64,000 bases of DNA from Timema cristinae (GCA_039000515.1 JBCFYV010000024.1:42791979-42855978); one strand, 5' to 3'; positions 33,761-45,806 are shown, numbered from the stretch's first letter. Program-made: numbers and translations. The notes: generated by a model from the sequence alone, not told the origin.

Positions 33761-33928
33761 TTATATATTATTATATTATTAGCACCGCTTATACCGTTCG
33801 GGTTATACGCACTACGCTAATGTGTAATGGTAGGGTGATAGTGAGATGAATGAAGGCTACATTTAACGTGAATCGAACCACGGTGGAGGCTGGCATTCCT
33901 CACATCACAGATGTCTTGTCAGAGTGAA
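33761..33928 (-). mobile_element. SINE-A, 5'-truncated, rich in single-base deletions
   Basis: Target duplication tatttacaaaatta at 33747-33760 and 33929-33942. Many single-base losses against the other copies (for example ggtggaggctggcattcc, gtgaatcgaacc). Confidence 0.92.
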
Positions 33929-34215
33929 TATTTACAAAATTAAAAGGTTTTATTTTTGTACGGCTCTTTCACTAAGCTACAAAATAATATATTTGTTTTG
34001 GTGCCAGCTATAATAAAATACAAGTCTTGTTGCCACAACCACGTAACAAAAAAACAAAAGTTATAAAAATATTTTTAATTTTTTTAAATTTAAAGTTATA
34101 AAAAAGCCAAATATAAAGTAATTCTTAAGGAAGACTTATTGGAAGCGTTTGGTAATACTTTTGATTGATAATCTAGTATTAATAAGAAAATAATTATTAC
34201 TTACACATAAGTTAA

Positions 34216-34428
34216 TAATAATAATATTTAGCACCGCGTCTTACTACCCGTTCGGGTTATACGCTTTAAGTACTAATTACGCTAATGGATTAGGATTGGG
34301 AAGGTTGAATTAGAGAAAGTGAACCCGCATTTGCGTGGAGGGAGAGTGGAAAACTATTTAGGAAAAACCACCCCCAGTTCACGACAAACACGTTAGCCAA
34401 CTACGCCACCGAGGTGGGTTACACATAA
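34216..34428 (-). mobile_element. SINE-B with the B-box region deleted
   Basis: Target duplication ttacacataagttaa at 34201-34215 and 34429-34443. The sequence jumps from cacccccagttcacg to acaaacacgttagcc, so the segment with the B box is missing. Confidence 0.93.
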
Positions 34429-34547
34429 GTTAACACTAGTGACTTTCAGCCAATGTTTTCAATTAAACTCTTTTCTTAGCTGTCAGTTACCGCCACTTCT
34501 ATGTTAGATATACTTTAAACGGTAATCCGAAAGGTAAACTGGCCGAC

Positions 34548-34549
<2 letters not shown>

Positions 34550-34610
<61 letters not shown>

Positions 34611-34736
34611 ACTACCCGTTCGGGTTATACGCACTTTACGCTAATGTGTAATGGTAGGGTGATTGTGAGATGAAATGAAGGACCTACAGTTTAACGTGGA
34701 ATCCGAACCACGGTGGAGGCCTGGCATTCCCCACAT
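34550..34736 (-). mobile_element. SINE-A, 5'-truncated, with long (ATT)n tail
   Basis: Target duplication tggccgacta at 34540-34549 and 34737-34746. The SINE tail is a ~60-bp (att)n array at 34550-34608. Confidence 0.93.
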
Positions 34737-35365
34737 TGGCCGACTACCAATACGAAAAAAGGACTTTACTTACACGTTGCTCTCGACTATAGTTACTGGT
34801 GAAAAGGTATCTAGGGTCAGGTGTATAGGAATGGCTGAGGGTGAGAAGGGGGAGGGTAGTTGAAGATTACTGGACTCTACTGTTGAAGAGGTTTTTTTTT
34901 TACTCCATTTCCAGAAACCGGCTAAAGGAAAATGCAGGTGAAACTTGAGGACTCTATTTTCAGGTAAAGTTGACAAGCTCTAAGAGGACTAAAAAGCCAT
35001 CACGACTGTTTGTCTGTCTGTGTGTGTGTGTTTTACTGAGAAATTACCGTTGCTCTTTGCATGTTGATTAACCGGATTCATAAGCGTATTTCAACAAATA
35101 ATGTTGGTTAAATTATTCTAGTTGATGGTGATGGTTGTAAGAAGGGGGGGGGGGGTTTGAGAGGGTCAAGAAGGTGGTAAGAAGAGGGGGGGGGGATTTT
35201 ATAAAATAATATAATGTCAGTACTCGTAGATACAACTTGATTTGCTTCAGTTAAATTCGGATGGGAAGTAACCATTTTGATGGTTATAAAAGTTGCTAAA
35301 ATATTGTTAATTTATTCATACGTCAAGTCATATGATCTGCAACTATAATTTTGTATAGATATTAG

Positions 35366-35622
35366 CCCATTTTGGTGGCCGCATGGTCTAAGGCGTCACT
35401 CTCCCGATAGCCTGGACTGCCGATGACAGGGGCAGATCGGAGTTCAAATTTTGGTCTAATGTACCGAGGGTAGTTTTTACGAAATGGTGTTCCACTCTCC
35501 TTATACGTGAATGCGGATACACCTATAAATATAATCTTCCTAAGCCCTAAAACCACGATCGCAATCAGTACATAAGTGTATAACCTAAACGGACAGAGAC
35601 GTGGTGCTTAAAAAAAAACAGT
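35366..35622 (+). mobile_element. SINE-B, full length, diverged
   Basis: Head gtggccgcatggtctaaggc, B-box region agttcaaattttgg, body ttccactctccttatacg, tail acggacagagacgtggtgct. Confidence 0.87.
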
Positions 35623-35659
35623 ATATGAATTACAGAAACTACTAAAACTACTTTTATAC

Positions 35660-36195
35660 ATTCTTAAAATTGAAAAATGACACCTGGACACGGGGATCGA
35701 TCCCGGGACCTTTGGTTTAGTACACCAATGCTCTGATCACTGAGATATCCATGACTCGTCCCGTTTCCAGGATCATTCTTCACTCATACTTTAAGGCAGA
35801 GTCTATGATGGACGTGCGGAAATCATCAGCTACAAATGTGTGATTTATTAAGATTACGAGCTATCAGAGAACGCAGCTTTGACTATTTGATTCTTAGTAT
35901 GCAATCCCTTACAATTATAATAATTGTACAATTGGCAGCAATAAGCCAACTACCTAGTCGAGGGTGGCTGCGTTAGCTGATAACTCATGATCTTAATAAA
36001 AATCACACATTTATAGCCGACGATTTCCGCACGTCCATCATGGACTCTGCCTTAAAATATGAATGAAGAATTATCCTGGGAACGGGACGATTCCTGGATA
36101 ACTCAGTGGTTAGATAATTGGCGTACAAAACCAAAGGTCCCGGGTTAGATTCCCGTGTCAAAGTGTCATTTTTCAATTTTCAGAATACGATATCT
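35660..36195. mobile_element. large foldback element with a tRNA-like unit in each arm
   Basis: Inverted arms of about 215 bp (35660-35877 and 35966-36195) around a ~90-bp AT-rich loop. Each arm has, from outside in, aaaattgaaaaatgacac, a tRNA-like unit (minus strand 35677-35753; plus strand 36093-36169), cattcttcactcatact, ttaaggcagagtc, atgatggacgtgcgg and aaatgtgtgattt. Both tRNA-like units are read outward. Arms are roughly 85-90% alike by eye. Confidence 0.9.
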
Positions 36196-36589
36196 TGATT
36201 GAGTAATCCTCACTAAAATGATAAATAATAGCTTTGGTTATACTTTTATACATTCATGCGTAGAGTAATGTGATATACAGATGTTATTTTTGAAAGGTAG
36301 TATCTACACCTATAAAATAATACTAATAAGATAGTAAAATGTTAATGATGTTATCCTTAAATAAATGTTTGTATTCTATGATACCGTTTTCCTTCCAGAA
36401 TCCTATTATAGTTTTATAACTATTTATATGTTCATTTTGACAACATTTAAGAATCTAAATTTGTATTTTTCCCATGTAAGGATGGCTTTACGTAAGAAAC
36501 CGGTCCGTGTGCTTAGTGCTTTCTGTCTAATTAGCACTAGGGATATTTTGGTATCACTATTTTATCAAATATAACCTAGTTAATTAAGG

Positions 36590-36968
36590 TGAGATGGAAG
36601 GAGACGCGAGAAAAGATCAGCGTTCTTGCAGTTTTTATGACAATTTTTTTTTTACAAACATAAATAAAACTTTGCTCCAGTAGAAACATAGGTATCGTTT
36701 CTTCACAAGGTGATATCAACAGATGTTGAATATCTGTCATGAACATAGCAGCATTAGATGAGAAACTTTTTAAGTCAATATAAAAAGTTGTCATTAAATT
36801 TCAGAACACTTTCCTTGAGAGACATTCAAGAAATTTTGAGGTCATCATGTAAAGAAAATTAAGCTTTATGTTTGAACTGGAGCAATATTTTATTTATTTT
36901 GAAAAAAAAAAAAGTTTTACCATAAAAACTCAAAAACACTGGCTTTTTCTCGCATCAACTTTCATCTC
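36590..36968. mobile_element. MITE-1 copy
   Basis: Termini gagacgcgagaaaagatcag and ggctttttctcgcatc, with inner arms gatatcaacagatgttgaat and gacattcaagaaattttgag. Confidence 0.88.
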
Positions 36969-37395
36969 ATATTTAACATTTACTATAAGCGTATGTAGAT
37001 AGAAATTAAAGTTTAAAAAAATGATGGATTAGAAAAGAGGAAATAGTTTCACCGTCTGAAAGAGGTTAGTGTGTTTTAGAAACAAATACGCTGTATTGTT
37101 ATTTCATTTTGTTATTTTTTCGGGGGAATTTTACTTACACTTTCCCAACAGAAATATTGTTTCTACACACGATTTACAAACAAACTAAATACTAGGGCAG
37201 ATACAACACCCAGCGCAATGGCCGTCAATTCATCAATGCCAAACGGGAAATCCCAGATTTCCCCACAGACGTGTTACCTACTTAACTAAAGTGTCGGACA
37301 AAGACAATAGAGTGAAAACGGGAACTAGAGGTGTAGGCGTGCAGCATTTTCATATGCGAGTGTGTGTGAGGTTTCTCTGTGTATGCGTTTAGAGA
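36969..37395. other. AT-rich intergenic DNA
   Basis: Nothing recognised. Confidence 0.5.
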
Positions 37396-37594
37396 GATAC
37401 CTTGTGGATTAAGGAAGAAACTTATGAGTTTTAGAAGATACCTTGTGGATTGAGGGAAGGAACTTATGAGTTCTAAAAAGATACCTTGTGGATTGAGGGA
37501 AGGAACTTATGAGTTTTAGAAAGATACCTTGTGGATTGAGGGAAGGAACTTATGAGTTCTAAAAAGATACCTTGTGGATTGAGGGAAGGAACTT
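37396..37594. repeat. 43-bp tandem repeat, about five copies
   Basis: Unit gataccttgtggattgaggg then aaggaacttatgagttctaaaaa, alternating with a ttttaga variant. The last copy is truncated at aacttgaga. Confidence 0.93.
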
Positions 37595-37639
37595 GAGATG
37601 CATCATCTTATAATGTCAGTGTGTGAAGTACCTAGAGTG

Positions 37640-38200
37640 TGTGTGTGTGTGTGCCTGGAGGCCAGTAACATCCAGGCCCACCCACGCTCCTCTCGGCCGG
37701 TCCCACCTGGTAGAAGAACAGAGGCAGGTGTGTTCCCTCCTGTCCACCAGATAACATAATACCACGCCATAGACTGCGGGGCTCCGGGTACACGCAGGGA
37801 TGAGGAAAACCAAACACGCAACTCTTACAGATCAGGTTTGGTCTCACGGCGATCGCGCCGGACCACAACTCTTCTCGACTCGGTCGTGACCACCGCCGAC
37901 ACCCCGACCAACTAGGGTCCAATGTTCAACACCACTACGGTATCTCAACCAGTCCACCTAAGACAGAAACGATATGAACCTGGAAGAAATGCTGCCGTTG
38001 GATGAAGACAACTCGTCTCTCAGGTTGAGTGGTCGAAACATCAGCATCGCAATACACTTGCAAAGAAAAGGAGCATTCTGCCTGTGGCGAGGGTCGAGCT
38101 GAGAATGGTTCATTCAACCTGTGTCCATCTCGGAAAAGAGCGAGATCATTCCGAGGGGGTGTTTCTTAGATGGAGGGGAGAGGAGGGGGGTTTACTCTCA
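37640..38200 (-). promoter_or_regulatory. GC-richer unique patch, candidate dpp 5' exon or promoter
   Basis: About 550 bp noticeably richer in G and C than its surroundings and matching none of the repeat families. Minus-strand open frames here (37603-37922, 37935-38117) show no protein family signature. dpp needs an upstream non-coding exon to the right of 19680, and this is the best-looking candidate inside the window. Purely positional and compositional evidence. Confidence 0.25.
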
Positions 38201-38873
38201 CACGCCACTCTACAAGAGTATTACTAATAATGTTTTTTATATTCCTCCTTAATGTCTAGGCTAGTTTCCTCCTTACAGTCCAGGCTAATTTCTTCCTAAA
38301 TGCCTAGGTTCGTTTCATTCTTAATGCCTAGGCTCATAGTTTATTAGGGTTTTATAAAATCGATAGCATTTAGAAACCCAGTCATGTTATTTTTTTGTAA
38401 TTTCTTCAAGAGGGTTTTAATGTTAAAAAAATTTTCTGGCCATCTCTTATTGCGGAGCTTCATCACAAACTACCTCAAGTAGAGCCCCCCCCCCCCTCCT
38501 TTCTACCTCTGACTAAACACATGGGTACTGCCCTTAGTATAAATAAATATGTTGTATCGATGGAACCTTGAGAATTCTTTCAAATAGTATCTTAGGATAG
38601 TCTCTGAATAAACATTGGACACCCCTAGTGATCATGTGTGGCATGTTAAGGAATTATGGGGAGACGGGGAGGTCAGGAGAAATAGTAGTGATGGAGGCAC
38701 GCAGTCTACCTTCTTCATCGACCTCTGACCTCCTCTACCTGGCCCGCTGAGGCCTCTCTATATTGGGTAATCATCATTACTTCATAAAATTATATCACAT
38801 TACACCATCCCATGTCGAGGTTGGAGCTTTTCTCTTCATCCACAAGGAGGTGACAGACACGACCGTTACCAGG

Positions 38874-38909
<36 letters not shown>

Positions 38910-39066
38910 AACTCTCATTGGGAACAATGACGCAGCATTATGTGTTATCATCAGCCTGCGCAATAATTAGACATTTCACTTTTCCCAGTGACTGATGAAT
39001 TTTGAAACTTGCTGAATCAGGCTACTCTTACTTTATCCAAGGTCTCGTGTTATGTCTGGACACTTA
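38201..39066. other. intergenic DNA with (CA)n
   Basis: A short direct repeat of cctaggctagtttcctcctt-like units lies at 38250-38335, and (ca)n at 38877-38908. No gene recognised. Confidence 0.6.
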
Positions 39067-39583
39067 ACGACGTTGTCTACATTGAGATTTCGAAGCTATT
39101 TTGTGAAGTGGGTGTCATCTTAACTTGATAAACTAAGGCAATCTTAGTAGCTTAATATCACATTTAAGACACTAATGTACGAAATAGAAAGAGAGAATAA
39201 AATGAGAGGTCCAACAGCAGTCTATTGATAGCACGTCCCCTCTTCCTATGACGAGTCTACAGTCACTAAATTATTTGCAGCTTTGAAAACTATTACTTGC
39301 TTTTAAAATTACCCTTTTCTTGTTTCCTATTCTAGATATACATATTATACCACGGACAGTTTTAATCTACATCCTGGCAAAAAAAAGTCCTACAGGACAT
39401 TTTTGTGAACAACCCAAATAGTGTAAGTTGTAGATAATTTATAAAAAACAACCTTTACAACAAAAAACTATTTCAAGATAAAAATAGCACTATTTTTATA
39501 ATTATATAAGGATGTATGGTTTTTGTTTCAACGTTATATCTCTTATCTTGACCTGTCCTGACGTCACACGTAGGCAACATCTT
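39067..39583. mobile_element. dispersed repeat E, 520 bp
   Basis: Colinear with 47737-48323 over its whole length, with shared blocks ttctagatata, actatttcaagataaaaat and cctgacgtcac. Ends form short inverted repeats (acgttgtctac and gtaggcaacat). No coding sequence. Probably a non-autonomous DNA element. Confidence 0.75.
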
Positions 39584-39676
39584 TAATTATATTTGGTAAC
39601 TGTGGTTCACCTGTGGTAACTGTTTGTACTAAATCTTATCGGGTGTTCATTTCTAAAGGTAATAGCTTAAGTCGTC

Positions 39677-39968
39677 GGTGACCTGGTGGTCTAAGGGTAA
39701 GGTATTAAACTCCTGTGTTGGGGTCGGTTCAATCCTCGGTCTCGGCACAGATTTATCTGGTTGTCAAACCCTTCCTTCACCTCTGACAAGACGTGTATTA
39801 ATCACAACTTGTGAATGTGAGGAATGCCAGGCCTCCACCGTGGTTCGGATCCCACTTAAATGTTGGTCCTCCATTTCATCCACAATCACCCTATCATTAC
39901 ACATTAGTGTAAGTGCGTATAACCCAAACGGGTAGTAAGACGAATAAATATAATAATAATAATAATAG
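39677..39968 (+). mobile_element. SINE-A, full length, tail altered
   Basis: Head ggtgacctggtggtctaagg, B box ggttcaatcc, long body variant (gtattaatcacaacttgtg). The tail lacks the final gcggtgct block. Confidence 0.9.
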
Positions 39969-40229
39969 TAAAGTTCCATTTAATAAGGAAAACCTTATAT
40001 GATAGCTAGAATATGTTAATTGAAAATAAAATAAGCCCAATATTTTAGTATTCGCTTCACCTATTATCAGAATAGAACCATGTTAAAATCCATCCCAAAT
40101 GAATAAATCGAAGTAGATTTTTTTTAAAGAAAGTGTAGTACAAAACGAAAAAAAGTTACAAAAGTGTTGTACACTTTAGGTTTTACTAAGTGTTTAATTT
40201 GTGCTTGGAATTCTCACAGAGCTCTAGGG

Positions 40230-40501
40230 CAGCGATTTTCAACGTTTTGAAACTCAGAACACAATGAACAAGGTTGTAAAATGGTCAAGAAACCTCACAT
40301 TTTCAAGGAGAAATTCAATCATTTAAAAATTAATGGGTATTAAGATTGTGTTAAAAAGTTTTATACCTGAATTCTAATAATTAATCTAAATAAAAATGTT
40401 ATTCGTGCATTTAATAAGATTTATTTTTACTCCTTAAATCTTTCCTAGCTTCTTTTTTAACTTTCCCTAAACTCCCGCGGCACACTGGTTGATAAACGCT
40501 G
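40230..40501. mobile_element. hAT (Buster/SPIN-like) non-autonomous element
   Basis: Termini cagcgattttcaacg and, inverse, cagcgtttatcaacc. Perfect 8-bp duplication ctctaggg at 40222-40229 and 40502-40509. 272 bp; contains the cgcggcacactgg-type right end common in hAT MITEs. Confidence 0.92.
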
Positions 40502-40509
40502 CTCTAGGG

Positions 40510-40786
40510 GATAATTCATACACATTTAAAGCAAATAGAAAGTATTAATTTCAGATGATTTGAAAAAAATTATATATATATATTTATTTATTGACTTTAG
40601 AGGAGATATAATTTATAAAAAATAATAATATAATAGTAAGTAAAATATATTGATAATTAATCGATCAAAAACCTTCCAAGATATTGCCAGTAACTATGCT
40701 AGCTCCCAATAGTCAACTAAACACGTTAGAGAGTCGATACAAGGTTTATATTTTCCAGGGTAACTTCAACGAGAGGTTAGAAAAGT
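40510..40786. other. AT-rich spacer
   Basis: Nothing recognised beyond short AT runs. Confidence 0.5.
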
Positions 40787-40797
40787 AACTCGCTCTT

Positions 40798-40968
40798 ATT
40801 ATTATTATTATATTATTATTATTATTATCATCATCACGCGTCTTACTACTCGTTCGGTTATACGCACTTACGCTAATGAGTAATGGTAGGTGATTTGAGA
40901 TGAAATGAAGGACCTACAGTTTAACGTGGAATCCGAACCACGGGGAGGCCTGGCATTCCACATATTCA
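40798..40968 (-). mobile_element. SINE-A, 5'-truncated
   Basis: Target duplication aactcgctctt at 40787-40797 and 40969-40979. (att)n tail at 40798-40828. Confidence 0.93.
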
Positions 40969-40984
40969 AACTCGCTCTTTATTT

Positions 40985-41217
40985 ATTTGTTTAGTATCAC
41001 GTCTTACTACCCGTTTGTCATGTAAATTTATGTACTAATCACGCTCATAGTTTTTGAAAGTGTACCTGCATTTGCGTGGAAGGAGAGTGAAAAACCAATT
41101 GGGGAAAACCTCCTCAGTAGTACACCCAATCAAGATTCGAACCTCAATCTTCCCATCATCGGCAGTCTAGTCTACTGCGAGAGTAGCGCCTTAGACCATG
41201 CAACCACTGAAGTAGGT
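40985..41217 (-). mobile_element. SINE-B copy
   Basis: The minus strand head cttcagtggttgcatggtct, B box gaggttcgaatcttga, body, and tail acgggtagtaagacgtgat. It sits 5 nt after the SINE-A duplication. Confidence 0.87.
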
Positions 41218-41456
41218 ATTAACTCATTTAATGACATAAATGCCTTTTCCTGTCAGACTCTTTTTTATTATGTGACTTGGTTTATCATTAATATTATTTA
41301 AGCTATATTTTAACGTTCACTTTCTGAACCGATTTATTACATTATCAATATATAAATTAACTTATAGCTAGTCTAGACCCAACAACCAATCCTCCGGTCT
41401 TTAATTCATCACTGTAAAGGAAGAAACCCATTTTTCACCAATTATAAATTTTTCCT

Positions 41457-41530
41457 CCATGCCAGGAATCGAACCCGAGGCCTTAGCTGAGCAGACAGAT
41501 AAGCTATCGACTGAGTTAAGGTGTCGTACT
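41457..41530 (-). repeat. tRNA-like sequence (SINE-D head)
   Basis: The minus strand shows caccttaactcagtcgatag and cgggttcgattcctgg. Similar to 15873-15947. Confidence 0.5.
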
Positions 41531-41539
41531 AAACTTTAT

Positions 41540-43200
41540 GTAGGCTACATTTTCAACATTAACTAAAGCGTTGTTTTATAATATAATAACTTAATTAAAA
41601 ATATATATTTCCCTCTTATTATTATAACTATTATAAAGTGAACAATAATAATATAGGCCTTAAATTTTACGGATATCCAGAAAAATTTAAAAATCGAAAA
41701 TTATGGGATGAGGGAAGCAGGTAGCACACATCAAATTCGCATTCGCAAACAAAACAAGGAAAATAACTCTCAATGCTGCCATGACATAATACGTTACGCT
41801 TTTGTAGCTGTTGTGCTAAGAGTTCTCGTTTTGAAACCCGAGCTATTTGGTAAAATTTAAATAAATATTATTTACCCAAGTACATTGAAAAATAAATTCT
41901 TGCTGATAAGATATTATAAATGTTATTTTAATCGTTTTATTAGTAAGGTAGCGTTTCAAAGAATTTTCAAGTTCAACATCGATAAACTTCTTTAATTAAT
42001 TTGTAAGACAGTTACGTCTTTTAATTCACACACCTGTAATAACGAGAAAACACAAGTAATATTTTGTGTCTGGAAAAAATATCCAAGAAAACAAAGGGAA
42101 TTTAAAAAAACAAAAACAAAAAATAACTGGAATATTTGTGAATTTAGTACATTTAAGAACACGCTTTTAATATATATATATTTTTTTTTTGCTTGGAAGA
42201 AAAAGAACTTTAAGAATGAGGTTTACTTGCAAATAACTTTGAAATGATCTTCAGATTTAAAGGTATCTTGTAACTTGTGTATAGGTAGTTTTTGCCTTGA
42301 AAGGTTTTTATCCCCCCACCCCCTATGGATGTGTACGATTGAGAAGAGTGAGAGAGATAATAAGCTGGGTGGGGCACTTTGAAAAAGAGCTACAGCTTAT
42401 AAGTTTCCATTTCTATTGTATCATTTCACATATATTTATAGGTAATAAACATATATGAAAGAATCAGGTATGCCAGTATAAATGCGCAAATAGACGAGAA
42501 GTGATAAGTTCTATGGAAATATATTGCAAGTTGAACTTAGCAATCTTTTAGATCTAACGTCTTTTCGAGGCTGAATAAGGAATTTTTTGGTGTAGATTGT
42601 AGAATTTGGTGCGTTTTTTATATAAATATTTTGGTAAGTTGATGTTTTTGTGAAGCTTATGTATAAGAATACGTTTATTTAAGTAGGTATATTTCTACCA
42701 TTGGGAGGCATGTGCTCAATTATTATTAAAGTAATGTGGTGCAACAAATAGATAGAGAGAGGGGAGAGTTATATTAAAACTTAAATGTATTTGAGGAAAA
42801 TATTTGGTATTTTTTGGAAACATGTTAAAAAGTTGATATTCCAAGCACTAGGTCTATGCCAATCTTCATTTTCAATTCTATCATGACTGGGTCAAGTAAC
42901 CCTCCATTCCCCACTACACCCCCCCTCCCCTCCTCATTTGGGGACACCATGTTGAAAAGTTGAGATTTCGTCTTTTACCCTTGGTCTATATTTCTATTAC
43001 TACCTTTATGCCAATTTACAAGGTTCTGTGTTGATTGAAAGTAAAAATACCTTATAGGTTTTGTTGATCAGCGAGTCAGTCAGTCCCACATCTCGCAAAA
43101 TCGCAACAAATTATAATAACACGGTAAAACGCCCATGCCAACCAATACAGAACAAACACCTGACGAACTCTATGTCGGTGCTAGCATGTTAGAAACTTTT
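41540..43200. other. AT-rich intergenic DNA
   Basis: No gene or named repeat recognised in about 1.6 kb. Confidence 0.6.
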
Positions 43201-43215
43201 CAGGTCTTAAAATAA

Positions 43216-43506
43216 TTATTATCATTATTAGCACCGCGTCTTATCCGTTCGGGTTATACGCACTTATGCTAGTGTGTAATAATAGGGTAATTGAGAGATT
43301 CAATGGAGGACCTACAGTCTAACGTGGAATCCGAACTACAGTGGAGGCCTGGCATTCCCCACATTCACAAGTTGTGATTAATACACGTCTTGTCGGAGCT
43401 AAAGGAAGGGTTTGGCAAGCAGATAAATTTGTGCCGGGACCGAGGATTGAACCCCAGACCCCCAGCTCAGAAGCCCGACACCTTACCCCTAGACCACCAG
43501 GTCACC
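43216..43506 (-). mobile_element. SINE-A, full length
   Basis: Complete head (minus strand gggtgacctggtggtctagg), B box ggttcaatcctcgg, long body variant and tail. No clear target duplication, so it is probably old. Confidence 0.9.
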
Positions 43507-44006
43507 CTTGTAATCAACATTAAGATGATATTTTAATTTAAAATATAGCTTACGATGTCGAGATTAAAACGAGTTTAATGCTTTATATGGTATCAACTTG
43601 TTTGTCTTGAAAGTACCAGGAAACGATCGGCTGATATTTATTGCGGAAGAAGTTGTCACATGTTTCTTATTATGATGTTGGTATTTGAGAGCGGGGTGTA
43701 TAAAGTGAGCTATGTGTGTTAGTTTTGACAGTGAAGGATGCGTGTCTTGTTGCGCGGTGGTACTGTATATATATAATGTATGTATATGTATAGGTCCATT
43801 AATCACGGCAGTGTATGCCGGGGTTTGCCTGCCACATTAGTTCAATTGTCGCCTCCCCTCACTTCCCCCCCCCACTACTATTACACCCCTCTCAACGGTT
43901 GTACATATATTACAGCATATGGGGGACCCCGCCATGGGTGATGGGGTCTCTTCCGGAATAAGGGAGACCAAACTCTTCACTAAACTAGAGTTCAATTTTC
44001 ATTGGA

Positions 44007-44180
44007 CCTGCTTCGGGGCCGCGTGGTCTAAGGCGTCACTCTCGCAATAGATTATACTGTTGTTTATGGAGAGATCGGGGTTTGAATCCAGGTTGGGTGT
44101 AGTGAGGTTGGTTTTCTTCCTAAATGGTTTTCTTCTCTACCTACACGCAAATAAACTCGTAGGAAGGACCTTCAAGAATT
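44007..44180 (+). mobile_element. SINE-B, 3'-truncated
   Basis: Head gcttcggggccgcgtggtct, B box ggtttgaatccagg, body to cctacacgcaaata. Confidence 0.85.
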
Positions 44181-44231
44181 TTTTTTTAGGTTAACAATGA
44201 TAATATTTTACTATTATTATTATATTATTAT

Positions 44232-44345
44232 TATTATTAGTGTTATTTTATAGGTGTTGATGATATAGCCTGGATCTCGTCTGAACACGTGAAAGTAGAC
44301 CTACTACCGTGAAGTCTATGTTATGAAAATATGACTGTACACCCC
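44232..44345. repeat. dispersed repeat F copy
   Basis: gtgttattttataggtgttg through cacgtgaaagtagacc to gttatgaaaatatgactgt. Confidence 0.6.
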
Positions 44346-44417
44346 TCCTTTCTCTCCTATACGGTACAGGGTTGCTTGTGTCACGCTTTCAGGCTCGTTA
44401 TAGACCGGTTTAATCGG

Positions 44418-44690
44418 GAGTTTTGGAACGCGAGAAAAGGTCAGTATTCCTACAGTTTATATGGTGAAACATTATTTTTTTTGTCAAAATAGATCAAATA
44501 TTGATCCAGTAGAAACATAAGAGTTTAATTTTCTTCATATGGTGTCTTGAGCATAGCGGAATTAAACGAGAAACTTTTTAATTGAAGAGAAAAAGTTGTC
44601 ATTAAATTCTAGGACAGCCTTGAAAGATATTCAACAACTGTTGAGGTCACCATGTGAAGAAAATTAAACTCTACTGCTCTACTACTAAAC
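44418..44690. mobile_element. MITE-1, 3'-truncated
   Basis: Terminus ggaacgcgagaaaaggtcag, both inner arms, then it stops after aaaattaaactct. Confidence 0.85.
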
Positions 44691-45169
44691 TTTTTACTGG
44701 AAATATTGGATTTTTTTACTGTCGCCTTCATTACACTCCAATTAATATTTATACAACTAATATTTATACTACTATAATATTAATAATATTTATTATAATA
44801 TATTTAATATTGGTTAATATTGAATTAATATTTGTTAGTATCAAATTAATACCTATAATAATAACATTTAATTAATATCTACAATATTATACTATTAATA
44901 TAATTAATATTAGTATTATAAATGTTTCACTGTGTACACCTCACATGAATGTCTATTTATACTAAATTTCAGCCTAATATAGCGAGTTTGATACCTTATA
45001 GCTCATGAACTGAAATAGTTGGAAATCATTAAAATATTATATATAGCTATAATTATATATAGCATACACTTACTAAAGTTGTACAGTAAAATTTTACTGT
45101 CAAATGACATTAAGAAACTAAGGTTTCACCTTATTTTATTACTGTGTAAATTTAAATAAGGCTAACGAT

Positions 45170-45325
45170 GTACGGTCCAATTTCATAGGTTAGAAATCTT
45201 ACAGCAAGAAAAGTTATTTATTTAATTTCATGTATTCATATGTCAAGTCATGTTATTTGCAGCTGTCACTTTTGATGTACTCATAAAATAATATTAATGA
45301 TGTAGTAAATTGTTAGCAATGTTGA
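45170..45325. repeat. dispersed repeat F copy
   Basis: ggtccaatttcatagg through tgtattcatatgtcaagtca and gcagctgtcacttttgatg. Confidence 0.6.
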
Positions 45326-45562
45326 TTCTAAAAATGATTTTTTATTTTATTCCTACTATGTGAATATTTAGACAAATTTGGCCCGCTAGAATAATACCAG
45401 TTTCAATGACCGAATGATCTAAGGCGAGTTCTCACGCGGAATTTTCAATGAATAATTGCAATGATTCATTTGTTCATGAAAATAAAATAAATTTGTTCAC
45501 ATTTGTCATTGATCATGATTATCATGATGAGACTGATCAACTACTGCTTCATTTATAGAAAT

Positions 45563-45806
45563 TACCCACCTTAATGGCGTAGTTAGCTAACGCACTAGTT
45601 TCTTGTTGAGCTAAACTGCCAAGAATGGGAAAGCTATGATCGAATCTTGCTCGGGTGAACTGGATGTGGTTTTTACTAAATGATTTTCCACTCTCCCTCA
45701 CGCAAATGTGGGTTCACTTCATTTATATCCAACATTCCCAATTTCCAACTCATTAGCGTAATTAGTACATAAGCGTATAGCTCGAATGTGTAGTAAAATG
45801 CGGTGC
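45563..45806 (+). mobile_element. SINE-B, full length
   Basis: Target duplication ttatagaaat at 45553-45562 and 45807-45816. Head taatggcgtagttagctaac, complete body and tail. Confidence 0.93.
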
